IMG/VR virus record: IMGVR_UViG_3300042446_001440
Location: 16,170 to 80,169 of that record
Source: a virus
DNA: 64,000 nt
Reading direction: 5' to 3' (one strand)
In this document: one piece after another, positions 23,454-32,491 of the stretch
How positions within the stretch are numbered: position 1 is the first letter of the stretch
Layout: each line of letters begins with the position of its first letter
Notes under the pieces: model-generated
Database searches by the model: none
What the model saw: only the letters and a program-made list of their open reading frames with translations
Told to the model about the DNA's origin: nothing
Translations under genes and position numbers: made by a program

Positions 23454-26042
23454 ATGTATCAATCAATATATTACGATCGCCCAACATACACTTATTATCT
23501 AAGAGATGATGAGAAAGGCTGGCTCGATTTTAAATACACTCCCGAGCTATATAAGATAACTCCAAATGGACCTTTAGAAACACTAGATGGTAAACGTGCT
23601 ACACCTGTAGAAAAATACGAATGGAGAGACATTTCATTATATGAACAAGACGTTGATAAATGTACTCGCGTACTAATTGACCTATATAAAGACAGTGATG
23701 ATGCTCCTAAATTTCAAAACATAGTATACTTTGATATTGAGTGTGAGATTGGAGGGACATTAACATCAGAATACATTAAAACAGCACCTATGAAGATGAC
23801 TTCAGTTGCTATATATGATTCTACTACTAAAAAACACTACTGCCTAATACTAGATGAAAAACAACAACTTACATCTATAGAAGAAGAAAATAGACAAATA
23901 AAACCTTACCGTACCGAAGCAGATATGCTCTCAGCATTTCTAGACTTATGGAAATATCTAGACCCAACCATCATTACAGGATGGAATAGTGGATTCTTCG
24001 ATGTACCCTATCTGTATTATAGACTATGCAATGTGCTAGGTAAAGATCAAGCTGCTCGCTTATCTCCAATTCGCAAATTTAACTTCACTGAATGGGATAC
24101 ATCTCAACCTATTGAAATAGGAGGTATTAACCATCTAGATTACATGTTATTATTTAAAAAGTACATTGTAAAGCAAGAACCATCATATAAATTAAATGAT
24201 GTAGGAGAAAAATACGTTAAATTAGGTAAAGTAGAATACGAAGGATCATTAGATAAGTTATTCGTAGATGATATAAATAAATTTATAGAATACAATATTC
24301 GTGACGTTGAAATTATCATTGAATTAGAGAAGAAATTAAAGTTCATGGATTTAACAGTAGCAATCTGTCATCTATGTCACGTACCCTACGAAAATATCTA
24401 CCTATCAACAGTATTGAATGATGGAGCTATATTGACTTATCTTAAACGTCAAGGTATAGTATCACCAAATAAACCAACTACAATCAATCCAATACTGAAA
24501 GAGAGCAACAATGATGAATATGCAGGTGGATACTTAAAAGACCCAGTACCCGGATTATACGAGTGGGTTATTGATTTGGACTTTACCTCCCTATACCCCT
24601 GCATCATCCGCTCACTCAATATCGGAATTGAAACATTAATAGGTAGAATCGTAAATAATGGTAAATATGATAATCATTGGACGTATGCTGAACTAAAGGA
24701 AATGGATCCTACTGACTTAGTAGTGATTGAACGATTAAATGAAGACTTTACCTTATCTCGCTCACAAGTAGCAGTAAGTAAGATATTGAACATGATAGAA
24801 GCAAACGCTTGGATTACAGCAGCATCAGGAGCAATATTTCAAACTACTAAATCATCAGTAGTATGTGAAGTATTAACTGATTGGTTCAATAAGCGTGTTG
24901 AATATAAAAACATGATGAAAGCAGCATATAAAGCTGGAGATACAGTTAAATATGAATTCTACCATCGATTACAACACGCTTATAAGATTAAATTAAATGA
25001 CGTTTATGGATGCTATGCTATCAACAGCTGGAGATACACAGACGGACATAAAATAATATCCTCAGCAATTACATTAACAGGACAAAGACTAATCCAAGAA
25101 TCAATCATATTCGTAAATAAGTGGTTAAATACACAATTACAAACTGAAGGTAAAGATTACGTAGTAACATCCGATACCGATTCACTATTCGTTCAAGTTA
25201 AAGACTTAGCATTACGTCGTAATCCTGATCTAGCTACTGCTAGTAAAGAAGAATGGGTAACTAATATCTTAGAAATCACAACTGAAATACAAAAAGCAGC
25301 AAATGATTATATTTCTACCTTCGTTAGGAAAACATTTAACATACTAGATAATAGAGAGCATTACTTAGAATTAAAACAAGAAGTAGTCATTGAACGAGGA
25401 TACTTTGCAGGTAAACGTCGTTATGCGATGGCAATTGTAAATAAAGAAGGCCTACCTGTAGATGAAATGGTGATGATGGGATTAGATATGATGAAATCAA
25501 ATATGCCTCCACTATACAAGAAATTTGGACACGGACTATTAACAGAAATAATGGCTGGTAAACCCAAATCCGAAATTGATAAATGTATAGTAGATTTCAA
25601 AACATCACTAGATCAACTACCCTGGAGCGAGTTAGCAAGACCAACAGGCGTTAAACAAATAAACTCATACATCGCTAAACGTCCATCACCAGGCGAAATA
25701 TTCAGTGAATTTAAATTAAAAGCACCTATTAACACAAAGGCAGCAGTATATTATAATGATTTGCTAAAATTCAAGAAAGCGGATAAAACATTCACAAGAT
25801 TTACAGAAGGCGATAAGATGAAATATGTATCATTGAAGCCCAATCCCTTTAACATTAACGTAATAGGTTTTACTGGATATAATGATCCTGAATTTATCAC
25901 ATCCTTCATAGATAAGTATGTAGATAGAGAGGATGCATTTAACTCAGTACTATTAAATAAGTTAACTGGCATATACAGTGATCTAGGTTGGGACTTCCCC
26001 GTATTAAACGCTAAAGTCTTAAAATTCTTTAAATTCAATTAA
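23454..26042 (+). CDS. Family B replicative DNA polymerase (T4 gp43 type)
   Basis: The 862-residue protein is full length. Exonuclease motifs are YFDIECEIGG (DxE, about residue 90), GWNSGFFDVPYL and a YNIRDVEII segment. Polymerase motifs are DLDFTSLYPCIIRS (motif A, about 371), KIKLNDVYGCYA (motif B) and TSDTDSLFVQ (motif C, about 573). It is the main fork polymerase with proofreading. Clamp and clamp-loader genes lie within the next 7 kb. No intein or intron interrupts it. Confidence 0.95.
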   Translation: MYQSIYYDRPTYTYYLRDDEKGWLDFKYTPELYKITPNGPLETLDGKRATPVEKYEWRDISLYEQDVDKCTRVLIDLYKDSDDAPKFQNIVYFDIECEIGGTLTSEYIKTAPMKMTSVAIYDSTTKKHYCLILDEKQQLTSIEEENRQIKPYRTEADMLSAFLDLWKYLDPTIITGWNSGFFDVPYLYYRLCNVLGKDQAARLSPIRKFNFTEWDTSQPIEIGGINHLDYMLLFKKYIVKQEPSYKLNDVGEKYVKLGKVEYEGSLDKLFVDDINKFIEYNIRDVEIIIELEKKLKFMDLTVAICHLCHVPYENIYLSTVLNDGAILTYLKRQGIVSPNKPTTINPILKESNNDEYAGGYLKDPVPGLYEWVIDLDFTSLYPCIIRSLNIGIETLIGRIVNNGKYDNHWTYAELKEMDPTDLVVIERLNEDFTLSRSQVAVSKILNMIEANAWITAASGAIFQTTKSSVVCEVLTDWFNKRVEYKNMMKAAYKAGDTVKYEFYHRLQHAYKIKLNDVYGCYAINSWRYTDGHKIISSAITLTGQRLIQESIIFVNKWLNTQLQTEGKDYVVTSDTDSLFVQVKDLALRRNPDLATASKEEWVTNILEITTEIQKAANDYISTFVRKTFNILDNREHYLELKQEVVIERGYFAGKRRYAMAIVNKEGLPVDEMVMMGLDMMKSNMPPLYKKFGHGLLTEIMAGKPKSEIDKCIVDFKTSLDQLPWSELARPTGVKQINSYIAKRPSPGEIFSEFKLKAPINTKAAVYYNDLLKFKKADKTFTRFTEGDKMKYVSLKPNPFNINVIGFTGYNDPEFITSFIDKYVDREDAFNSVLLNKLTGIYSDLGWDFPVLNAKVLKFFKFN

Positions 26043-26044
26043 CA

Positions 26045-26275
26045 ATGATCCGTCTAAACGAGAGTACCAAGCAAATAAGAGTAGATACAAGTATTAAAAT
26101 TATAGAGCAAGACGGTACTGAGGTGACGGCATTAGTAACAGTATTGGTAGGGGTAAATAGAGTAAAAGAAGACAAATGGTACAATATATACAAAATTGCA
26201 AATACACTATTCAATAAAGATTTCATATTGGATAGGCGGTTAACGCCTAAGAAATCATGGTGGAAAATTTGGTAA
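26045..26275 (+). CDS. Hypothetical protein (76 aa)
   Basis: It starts 2 nt after the polymerase stop. It is a small protein with beta-type N-terminal strands and a basic, Trp-rich tail (LTPKKSWWKIW), and no recognised family. The C-terminal tail resembles clamp- or membrane-interacting peptides only loosely. Confidence 0.5.
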   Translation: MIRLNESTKQIRVDTSIKIIEQDGTEVTALVTVLVGVNRVKEDKWYNIYKIANTLFNKDFILDRRLTPKKSWWKIW

Positions 26276-26291
26276 GTCACAATAAAAGTTA

Positions 26292-26300
26292 TATATTTAA
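26292..26300 (+). promoter_or_regulatory. TATATTTAA with upstream TTTG before the clamp gene
   Basis: TTTG about 20 nt upstream plus TATATTTAA give the Bacteroidota -33/-7 arrangement. The clamp start codon follows 3 nt later. Confidence 0.45.
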
Positions 26301-26303
26301 GTT

Positions 26304-27029
26304 ATGAAAAAGTTATATTTAGAAGACGTTATCGAAAAATACTATCTAGGTGGACTAGTAGAACGTGTTAAAATCAATATCAAAGATAAAACACTAACGA
26401 CTAAATTCCTAGCTACTAAGAAAAATCTAGTAGGGACAATTACAGCTCCCAACATCGAATTAGAAGATTGCGAATTTGGTATATACGATACATCGCAACT
26501 ACTAAAATTAATCGGTATTACAGATCATTTCCTAATGCTAAACGTTGAAAAGCATGGTAAAATAGCAAATAAGCTATTAATTGCAGACAACGAATTTAAT
26601 CTAGAATATGCATTAGCCGATGTAATGTTAACTCCATCAGTACCATCTATTGAAGAACCAGAATATGATATGCAAGCAGACGTAGATACTGACTTCGTAT
26701 CTCGTTTCCTAAAAGCAGCTAAAGCATTAAATACAGACGTGTTCATCGTTGAACAATCTACAGACGCAGAAGGCGAAAAAGCAATGAAGTTTACACTAGG
26801 TGGAACCGAAGGCTACACTAATAAAATTAACTTTACATTACCCACACTAGTACATGGTAGAGTAGGTAAAATTACTAAATTTACATTAGAGGAATTCAAT
26901 GAAATACTATTAGCAAATAAAGAATTTAAAGCAGGTAAATTAAGCATTAGTGTAGATGGATTATTAAAACTAGAATTTATCAACGAAGAAGGAGTAATAG
27001 CCTCTTATATTCTCGTCGGTAAGGAATAA
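26304..27029 (+). CDS. Sliding clamp (T4 gp45-like)
   Basis: The 241-residue protein resembles gp45. It has alternating strands and helices (CEFGIYDTSQLLKLIGI, DFVSRFLKAAKALNTDVF) and the two-domain repeat expected of a trimeric clamp. Its position next to the polymerase and close to gp44/gp62-like genes supports the call. It would tether the polymerase to DNA and, in T4-type phages, can also serve late transcription. No single diagnostic motif exists, so the assignment rests on overall pattern and context. Confidence 0.78.
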   Translation: MKKLYLEDVIEKYYLGGLVERVKINIKDKTLTTKFLATKKNLVGTITAPNIELEDCEFGIYDTSQLLKLIGITDHFLMLNVEKHGKIANKLLIADNEFNLEYALADVMLTPSVPSIEEPEYDMQADVDTDFVSRFLKAAKALNTDVFIVEQSTDAEGEKAMKFTLGGTEGYTNKINFTLPTLVHGRVGKITKFTLEEFNEILLANKEFKAGKLSISVDGLLKLEFINEEGVIASYILVGKE

Positions 27030-27034
27030 TCTTC

Positions 27035-27046
27035 ATATACGTATAT
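27035..27046 (+). promoter_or_regulatory. 12-bp palindrome upstream of groES
   Basis: ATATACGTATAT is a perfect palindrome 36 nt before the groES start, in the only gap between the clamp and chaperonin genes. It may be an operator or part of a promoter. AT-rich chance occurrence is possible. Confidence 0.3.
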
Positions 27047-27082
27047 ACGCAAACACAAAGTTATAATAAATAAAAGTTACAA

Positions 27083-27373
27083 ATGACAATCAAACCGTTA
27101 CATAACCACGTCGTGGTTAAACAAGTAGATGAAACCGAAACAATGTATGGTAATATCATCGTACCAGATGCAGGTAAAGAAAAACCACTAATGGGTGAAA
27201 TTATCGCTACAGGCCCCGGCATCATCAACATGAATGGAATATTAATTCCAAATACACTATTAGTAGGTCAAAAAGTAGTATTCCCATCATTTGGAGGACA
27301 ACGCGTCTCTATAGGTGGAGAAGATTACCTAATCTACAAAGAACAAGACATATTTGCAATTCTAGAAGACTAA
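27083..27373 (+). CDS. groES: Co-chaperonin GroES
   Basis: The 96-residue protein matches GroES from end to end: IKPLHNHVVVKQ, a mobile-loop region (ETETMYGNIIVPDA), GEIIATGPG, VGQKVVFPSFGG and a terminal DIFAILED. It is more like bacterial GroES than the highly diverged T4 gp31. It forms the lid of the GroEL chamber. groEL follows after 11 nt, so the pair is an operon. Confidence 0.93.
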   Translation: MTIKPLHNHVVVKQVDETETMYGNIIVPDAGKEKPLMGEIIATGPGIINMNGILIPNTLLVGQKVVFPSFGGQRVSIGGEDYLIYKEQDIFAILED

Positions 27374-27384
27374 AACCAATATAA

Positions 27385-29016
27385 ATGAGTAAAATAATCA
27401 GTTTCGACCGCGAAGCAAAACAAAGGCTTCAAGCAGGTATCGACAAAGTAAACAAAGCAGTATCCGTTACAATGGGTCCCTTCGGACGTAACGTATTAAT
27501 TGAAAAAGAACATGGCCAAGTAGCATCCACTAAAGATGGAGTTACCGTTTCAAGAACCATTACATTGGAAGATCCAATTGAAAACATGGCGGCTACAGTA
27601 ATTAAACAAGCAGCAGAGAAAACAGTAAGTGCAGCAGGTGATGGAACAACAACATCAACCGTATTAGCTCATTCAATCGCTTCACAAGCTCTAGATGCTA
27701 CATCATACCCATCAACAAACGCAACTCAAGTAAAGCGTGGTATCGAACAAGCAGTTAAAGTAGTAGTAGCGGAATTAAAGAAAATGTCTCGCCCTATCGA
27801 AAGCGAAGATCAAATTAAACAAATCGCTACATTATCAGCTAATGGTGATGCTGAAATAGGTGAATTAGTAGCTACAGCATTAGATAAAGTAGGAAGAGAC
27901 GGAGTCGTTACAGTAGAGGAATCGCGTACTGGGGAAACTAGTTTAGAAGTAGTAGAAGGTATGCAGTTTGATAGAGGTTACAAGTCACACTACATGGTAA
28001 CAGACAACAACACAATGTCTGCTAACCTAGTAGATGCATTAGTATTACTAGTGGATGGTAGAATTTCAGCAGTGAAAGATCTATTACCGATTTTAGAATC
28101 AGTATCTAATGATAATAAATCATTATTGATTATAGCTGAAGATATTGATGGTGAAGCACTAGCAACATTGATTGTAAATAAGATGAGAGGTATTTTGAAG
28201 GTAGCGGCTGTTAAAGCACCTGACTTTGGAGAACGTCGCTTATTAATCTTAGAAGACATTGCAACCATCACAGGTGGAACAGTAGTATCACCTCAAAAGG
28301 GAATGAAATTAGATAAATTCAATAAAACCTGGTTTGGATCTGCACGTACAATTACTGTAGGTAAGGATACAACTACAATTATTGATGGTAAAGGAGATAC
28401 AACAGCAATCGAAACACGTGTATTAGAATTAAAAGCACAAATCGACAAATCAAGTTCACCATATGAAATTGAGAAACTACAAGAGCGCCTAGCTAAAATG
28501 ATTGGTGGAGTAGCTATTATCAATGTAGGAGGAGGAACGGATATTGAGATGAAGGAAAAGAAAGATCGCCTTGATGATGCTCTACAAGCAACACAAGCAG
28601 CATTAGATGAAGGTATATTACCTGGAGCTGGAGTAGCATTATTGAATGCTAGAAAAGCACTTAAAGCAGATCTAGATGGTAAAAATGATATATCTAAAGG
28701 AGTAGCAATAGTGTTTGCAGCTTGTGGAAAACCATTTAAACAAATTCTAGAAAACGCAGGTGAAGATGCTAGTGAATGGTTAATGTCCTTAAACATACAT
28801 AGCGAAAACCTAGATCTAGTACCTGATATTGCAAAAGGAGCAGCAGTAGATGCCTTCGAAGCAGGAATCATTGATCCTACTAAAGTAGTAAGATCAGCAT
28901 TAGAGAATGCAGCTGCAGCAGCAGTAACATTACTGATGACAGAATGTGTAATCCATGATAAACCTGATACTAAGAAAAAGGTAGAAGACTTTGGGATGGC
29001 AGAGATGGGAATGTAA
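27385..29016 (+). CDS. groEL: Chaperonin GroEL
   Basis: The 543-residue protein is full length, with [34 protein letters not shown] (ATPase loop), GFGERR-type ADFGERR and [23 protein letters not shown] motifs. The usual Gly-Gly-Met tail is shortened to MAEMGM. Phages usually supply only a cochaperonin, so a complete GroEL/ES pair is notable. It likely folds capsid or other large phage proteins and frees the phage from host chaperone supply. Acquisition from a bacterial host is probable. Confidence 0.95.
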   Translation: MSKIISFDREAKQRLQAGIDKVNKAVSVTMGPFGRNVLIEKEHGQVASTKDGVTVSRTITLEDPIENMAATVIKQAAEKTVSAAGDGTTTSTVLAHSIASQALDATSYPSTNATQVKRGIEQAVKVVVAELKKMSRPIESEDQIKQIATLSANGDAEIGELVATALDKVGRDGVVTVEESRTGETSLEVVEGMQFDRGYKSHYMVTDNNTMSANLVDALVLLVDGRISAVKDLLPILESVSNDNKSLLIIAEDIDGEALATLIVNKMRGILKVAAVKAPDFGERRLLILEDIATITGGTVVSPQKGMKLDKFNKTWFGSARTITVGKDTTTIIDGKGDTTAIETRVLELKAQIDKSSSPYEIEKLQERLAKMIGGVAIINVGGGTDIEMKEKKDRLDDALQATQAALDEGILPGAGVALLNARKALKADLDGKNDISKGVAIVFAACGKPFKQILENAGEDASEWLMSLNIHSENLDLVPDIAKGAAVDAFEAGIIDPTKVVRSALENAAAAAVTLLMTECVIHDKPDTKKKVEDFGMAEMGM

Positions 29017-29042
29017 TTTCACAGTACAATAAAAATATAGTT

Positions 29043-29981
29043 ATGAAGCAACACACGCTCTGGATAGAGAAATATAGATCACAAACCCTAGAACAATATA
29101 TCGGAAATGATGCGATCAAAGATCGCATCGCCGATTGTATTGCTAAAAACGATATACCACACTTTATATTTAGTGGAACAGCAGGTACAGGTAAGACAAC
29201 ATTAGCTAAGCTAATAGTAAATAATATTAAATGTGATTACCTCTACTTAAATGCTAGTGATGAAAATGGAATTGACATTATTAGAGATAAAGTAAAAGGC
29301 TTCGCATCATCAGCCTCATTTAATCCACTTAAAGTGATTATATTAGATGAAGCAGATTTCCTCACTCAACCTGCTCAAGCAGCACTTAGAAACATTATTG
29401 AAGAATATTCAATCAATACACGTTTTATTTTAACTTGTAATTATATTGAACGTTTAATTGAACCACTACAGTCCCGCTGTGAAATCAATATCCTAAAACC
29501 ACCAACTAAAGGCGGTGTAGCTAAACATATCTGTACTAATGTATTAGATGTTGAAAAGATAACATATGAAATGAAGGATATAGCTCAGGTAGTAAATATG
29601 TTCTACCCTGATATTCGTTCCATTATTAAAGTACTACAACAAAATACTATACTTGATCATCTATCAGGAGAAAATATATTAGTAATAGATAAAATAGATA
29701 ATAACTGGTGTAAGCAACTCGTTCAAATACTAAATAAACGCGATAAGGATGCTTGGTTTCAAATACGCCAACTTGTAGCAGATTCGCAAGTAGATGATTT
29801 TCAAATCGCTTATAGATATATGTTTGAACATATGCCTGAATTTAGTTATGGAAACGATGCTAATCTATCAGTTATATTAGATGATTTCATTTGGAGGTCA
29901 TCAGTAGTACCTGATAAAGAAATTAACTTCGCAGCAGCAATCGCTAAAATATTAGACACAACCAAAAAACAAATATTATAA
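29043..29981 (+). CDS. Clamp loader large subunit (T4 gp44-like, RFC/AAA+)
   Basis: The 312-residue protein has the AAA+ RFC signature: LWIEKYRSQTLEQYIGN, Walker A FSGTAGTGKTTLAK, Walker B VIILDEADFL and the SRC motif LQSRCEI. It opens the sliding clamp and loads it at primer ends with the gp62-like partner encoded about 500 nt downstream. It begins 26 nt after groEL. The next gene overlaps by one base. Confidence 0.9.
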   Translation: MKQHTLWIEKYRSQTLEQYIGNDAIKDRIADCIAKNDIPHFIFSGTAGTGKTTLAKLIVNNIKCDYLYLNASDENGIDIIRDKVKGFASSASFNPLKVIILDEADFLTQPAQAALRNIIEEYSINTRFILTCNYIERLIEPLQSRCEINILKPPTKGGVAKHICTNVLDVEKITYEMKDIAQVVNMFYPDIRSIIKVLQQNTILDHLSGENILVIDKIDNNWCKQLVQILNKRDKDAWFQIRQLVADSQVDDFQIAYRYMFEHMPEFSYGNDANLSVILDDFIWRSSVVPDKEINFAAAIAKILDTTKKQIL

Positions 29982-30229
29982 TGGAACAACAACAGATGAA
30001 TATTAGTCTAGATAAGACAACAGGAATATCATGTAATGAATGTAAAGGTGAAGTATTTCAAGAAGGAGTGATGCTTAGAAAAGCATCTCGATTCTTAACA
30101 GGTACAGCACAAGACGCATTAGTACCAATTCAAGTATTCGTATGCGCTAAGTGTGGAAACGTAAATAATGAATTCCTACCTTTACAGTTAAGAACTGATG
30201 AAGTAGAAGTTATAGAAGAAAATAATTAA
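29981..30229 (+). CDS. Zinc-ribbon protein (82 aa)
   Basis: Two Cys pairs, SCNECKG near the N-terminus and VCAKCGN near residue 58, form a zinc ribbon with a 40-residue spacer (EVFQEGVMLRKASRFLTG). Similar small proteins are common near clamp-loader genes in T4-like phages, but their role is unknown. It is coupled to the gp44-like gene by a one-base overlap. Confidence 0.65.
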   Translation: MEQQQMNISLDKTTGISCNECKGEVFQEGVMLRKASRFLTGTAQDALVPIQVFVCAKCGNVNNEFLPLQLRTDEVEVIEENN

Positions 30230-30231
30230 CA

Positions 30232-30486
30232 ATGTTTAATATATTCAAACAAATAAAACAACTTAAAATGAAAAAAGAAGAGTTAGAATTGGAAAGAGAA
30301 CAAATGTTAGAAGTTATACAGAAATTAAATGTTGCTACTAAACAACAAGATGCTTATATTTCTCAATTACGAGAAAATTTAGATGAAGCAATTGCTCGAG
30401 TAAAATACTTAGCTGGACAGCTTGATATGAAAGAAGCACAGAAAAAAGCATCAACCCAATTCAATGATAATAATAGAGATTATTAA
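30232..30486 (+). CDS. Coiled-coil protein (84 aa)
   Basis: Charged heptad repeats run through almost the whole protein (KKEELELEREQMLEVIQKL onward), so it should form a long coiled coil. No catalytic motif is seen. It overlaps the next gene by one base and so is co-translated with the probable gp62. Confidence 0.6.
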   Translation: MFNIFKQIKQLKMKKEELELEREQMLEVIQKLNVATKQQDAYISQLRENLDEAIARVKYLAGQLDMKEAQKKASTQFNDNNRDY

Positions 30487-30866
30487 TGTCAACAATATTT
30501 GACCATATTAAAAATATTACCACTAATAAGGGTCCGTACCTGGGAGACGAGGGATGGAACAATTGGATGATCAATCGCTTCCTAAGTATGGACCCCGATT
30601 ACTGTGAAGTAGTAAATATCGTTCAGAAGAATACCTGGCAGATGAAGGGAGAAAATCTATATAACTTATATAAAGATCTTATTCCTAAACAATACAAGTA
30701 TCTTAAGTATATTAAGGCATCTAAAAAGGTAGATTATAAACCTGAAGAGGTAGAAGCGGTACAAGTATACTTTGAAGTTAGTAAAAAAGAAGCTAAAGAA
30801 TATATAAACATGCTTCCTAAAACTGAATTAGAAACAATCACATCTCAAATACATGGCGAAATGTAA
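30486..30866 (+). CDS. Probable clamp loader small subunit (T4 gp62-like)
   Basis: The 126-residue protein contains WMINRFLSMDPDYCEVVNIVQ and a YKDLIPKQYKYLKYIK segment, resembling the NRxLS...K.YIK pattern of short gp62 proteins in cyanophages. Its location downstream of gp44 supports the call. T4 gp62 is longer (187 aa). There is no diagnostic catalytic motif, so the identification is moderate. Confidence 0.55.
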   Translation: MSTIFDHIKNITTNKGPYLGDEGWNNWMINRFLSMDPDYCEVVNIVQKNTWQMKGENLYNLYKDLIPKQYKYLKYIKASKKVDYKPEEVEAVQVYFEVSKKEAKEYINMLPKTELETITSQIHGEM

Positions 30867-31320
30867 TTTACATTCATGGGAAGGATCACCACAAGTAGAC
30901 TATTGCTATCTGTGTGAACAAGAACAATATAAAATAAATGTTATGAACAACAGTACAATAAATGTAAAATCAGCTATATCACAATCGCTGATGGAAGAAC
31001 TAGTGTATGGTTCTCTCGATAAGAATTTAATGGCGGCTCTAGTTGAAGTAGCTACTCAGCTACCTAAAGACTCTATTACATGTGCAGTGATGGAAGATTT
31101 AAAACATAGAGCAGATCGTGGATTACAAAAATATAATACCACACTAGGTGAAAATGATCATCAAAATATGCTACAACATGCATACGAAGAAGCTCTAGAC
31201 ATGGCTCAATACCTTAAGAAAGAGATCATTACTTTAAATACTATTCAAGACTTAGTTAAGAAACATCCCAACGACACTGAATTAGGAATGCTAATACGAA
31301 ACAAATATGGCAAAGCCTAA
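30853..31320 (+). CDS. MazG-like/all-alpha NTP pyrophosphohydrolase-like protein
   Basis: The N-terminal 30 residues contain a CYLCEQE pair and may be a separate small zinc-like segment; an internal ATG at 30943 is an alternative start. The C-terminal half has HRADRGLQKYNTTLGENDHQNMLQHAYEEALDMAQYLKKE, matching the EE..D helical metal-site pattern of phage MazG-related proteins, which hydrolyse NTPs or alarmones. It overlaps both neighbours by about 14 nt. Confidence 0.5.
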   Translation: MAKCNLHSWEGSPQVDYCYLCEQEQYKINVMNNSTINVKSAISQSLMEELVYGSLDKNLMAALVEVATQLPKDSITCAVMEDLKHRADRGLQKYNTTLGENDHQNMLQHAYEEALDMAQYLKKEIITLNTIQDLVKKHPNDTELGMLIRNKYGKA

Positions 31321-32251
31321 ACTAACAGAGATTGAATTAAGTATTAAGAAATATATTCCTCCTGAAGTAAACCCAGCATACCAACGCTCAGTATCTTATT
31401 CCCAATATTCTATGTGGGCTACTTGTCCTCATAGATGGGCAATGAAATACATTGAGAATAAAGAACCTTATCAGGCTAGTATCCACACCGTATTCGGAAC
31501 AGCGTTTCATGAAACATTGCAAGAGTATCTCAAAATAATGTATAATGAAAGTGGATCAGCCTCTGATAAAATGAATCTAGAAGAACTATTCCAAGAACGA
31601 TTTAGAGAAGTATATTCTAAAGAATATAAATCAGCTGGAGCTCACTTTAGTAGCCCTACTGAAATGAGAGATTTCTTCGATGATGCAAGAGCAATGCTAA
31701 TCTGGATTCAAAAAAGAAGAAATAAAATATTCACTATCCGTAATGTAAGATTATTAGGAATAGAAATACCTTTACTACTTAAACTATCAAATAACCTATA
31801 TTATAAAGCATTCGTTGACTTTGCAGTATATGATATAGATTTAAAAAAAGTTACTATATATGATATCAAAACATCAACGCGTGGATGGAGTGACGCTGAA
31901 AAAAGAGACGATAAAAAAACTGCTCAAATCTTACTATACAAAGAGTATTTCGCTAGACAGTACGGATTTGACATCGAGCAAATCGAAGTCGAGTTCTTCA
32001 TCGTTAAGCGAAAAATCTATGAAAAAGCTGAATACCCTATTCCCCGGATTCAGTCATTTAGACCAGCTAGTGGAAAATCCAAACGACGAAACGCCGTAGA
32101 TAGCTTCCAAGACTTCATTAAAGATTGTTTCGATGAAAGTGGAAAGCCACAAATAAAATCTTACCTTAAAAATGTAGGTGAGAGTAGTTGCAAATGGTGT
32201 CCTTACAAAGATGATGCAAGTCTTTGCGATAAGAATGCGGTTTCCATATAG
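31307..32251 (+). CDS. PD-(D/E)XK exonuclease, RecB/Cas4-like
   Basis: The 314-residue protein begins with SYSQYSMWATCPHRWAMKYI and FGTAFHETLQEYL (His of the RecB motif). It then has AFVDFAVYDID and VTIYDIKTSTRGW (D...DIKT catalytic core) with downstream Gln/Tyr-rich helices. A C-terminal SCKWCPYKDDASLCD forms an iron-sulfur-type Cys cluster with an earlier Cys. Such nucleases process DNA ends in recombination and packaging. It closes the replication module. Confidence 0.82.
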   Translation: MAKPKLTEIELSIKKYIPPEVNPAYQRSVSYSQYSMWATCPHRWAMKYIENKEPYQASIHTVFGTAFHETLQEYLKIMYNESGSASDKMNLEELFQERFREVYSKEYKSAGAHFSSPTEMRDFFDDARAMLIWIQKRRNKIFTIRNVRLLGIEIPLLLKLSNNLYYKAFVDFAVYDIDLKKVTIYDIKTSTRGWSDAEKRDDKKTAQILLYKEYFARQYGFDIEQIEVEFFIVKRKIYEKAEYPIPRIQSFRPASGKSKRRNAVDSFQDFIKDCFDESGKPQIKSYLKNVGESSCKWCPYKDDASLCDKNAVSI

Positions 32252-32256
32252 ACGTA

Positions 32257-32265
32257 TATATTTAT
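32257..32265 (+). promoter_or_regulatory. TATATTTAT box upstream of the glycan cluster
   Basis: The box is 15 nt before the start of the small RHH-like gene that heads the glycosyltransferase region. It follows the last replication gene with no terminator visible. Confidence 0.4.
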
Positions 32266-32280
32266 ATCAAATATAATATT

Positions 32281-32472
32281 ATGGCAAAGATGCAATTAAC
32301 ATCGGTAAAAATACCGGAAGACTTATTCGAACAATTTAAAATAGCATGTGTTAGATACAAATTCAGCGTACAAAAATTAACAGAACGCGGTATGTTTCTA
32401 TATCTAACAGATGAAGAATGGAGAAAAACAATTCACAATACCCTAGACACACAATTAACAGGAAGTTTATAA
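32281..32472 (+). CDS. Small ribbon-helix-helix-like protein (63 aa)
   Basis: MQLTSVKIPEDLFEQFKIACVRYKFSVQKLTERG fits the beta-strand/helix/helix pattern of CopG/Arc-type DNA-binding proteins. It lies 19 nt before the first glycosyltransferase gene and could regulate that cluster. The C-terminal part is unassigned. Confidence 0.5.
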   Translation: MAKMQLTSVKIPEDLFEQFKIACVRYKFSVQKLTERGMFLYLTDEEWRKTIHNTLDTQLTGSL

Positions 32473-32491
32473 AATTTAAAACACGTTACGA

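Noticed and set aside
28293-28871. Minus-strand open frame opposite groEL
   Set aside because: Antisense to a strongly conserved gene and without coding features of its own.
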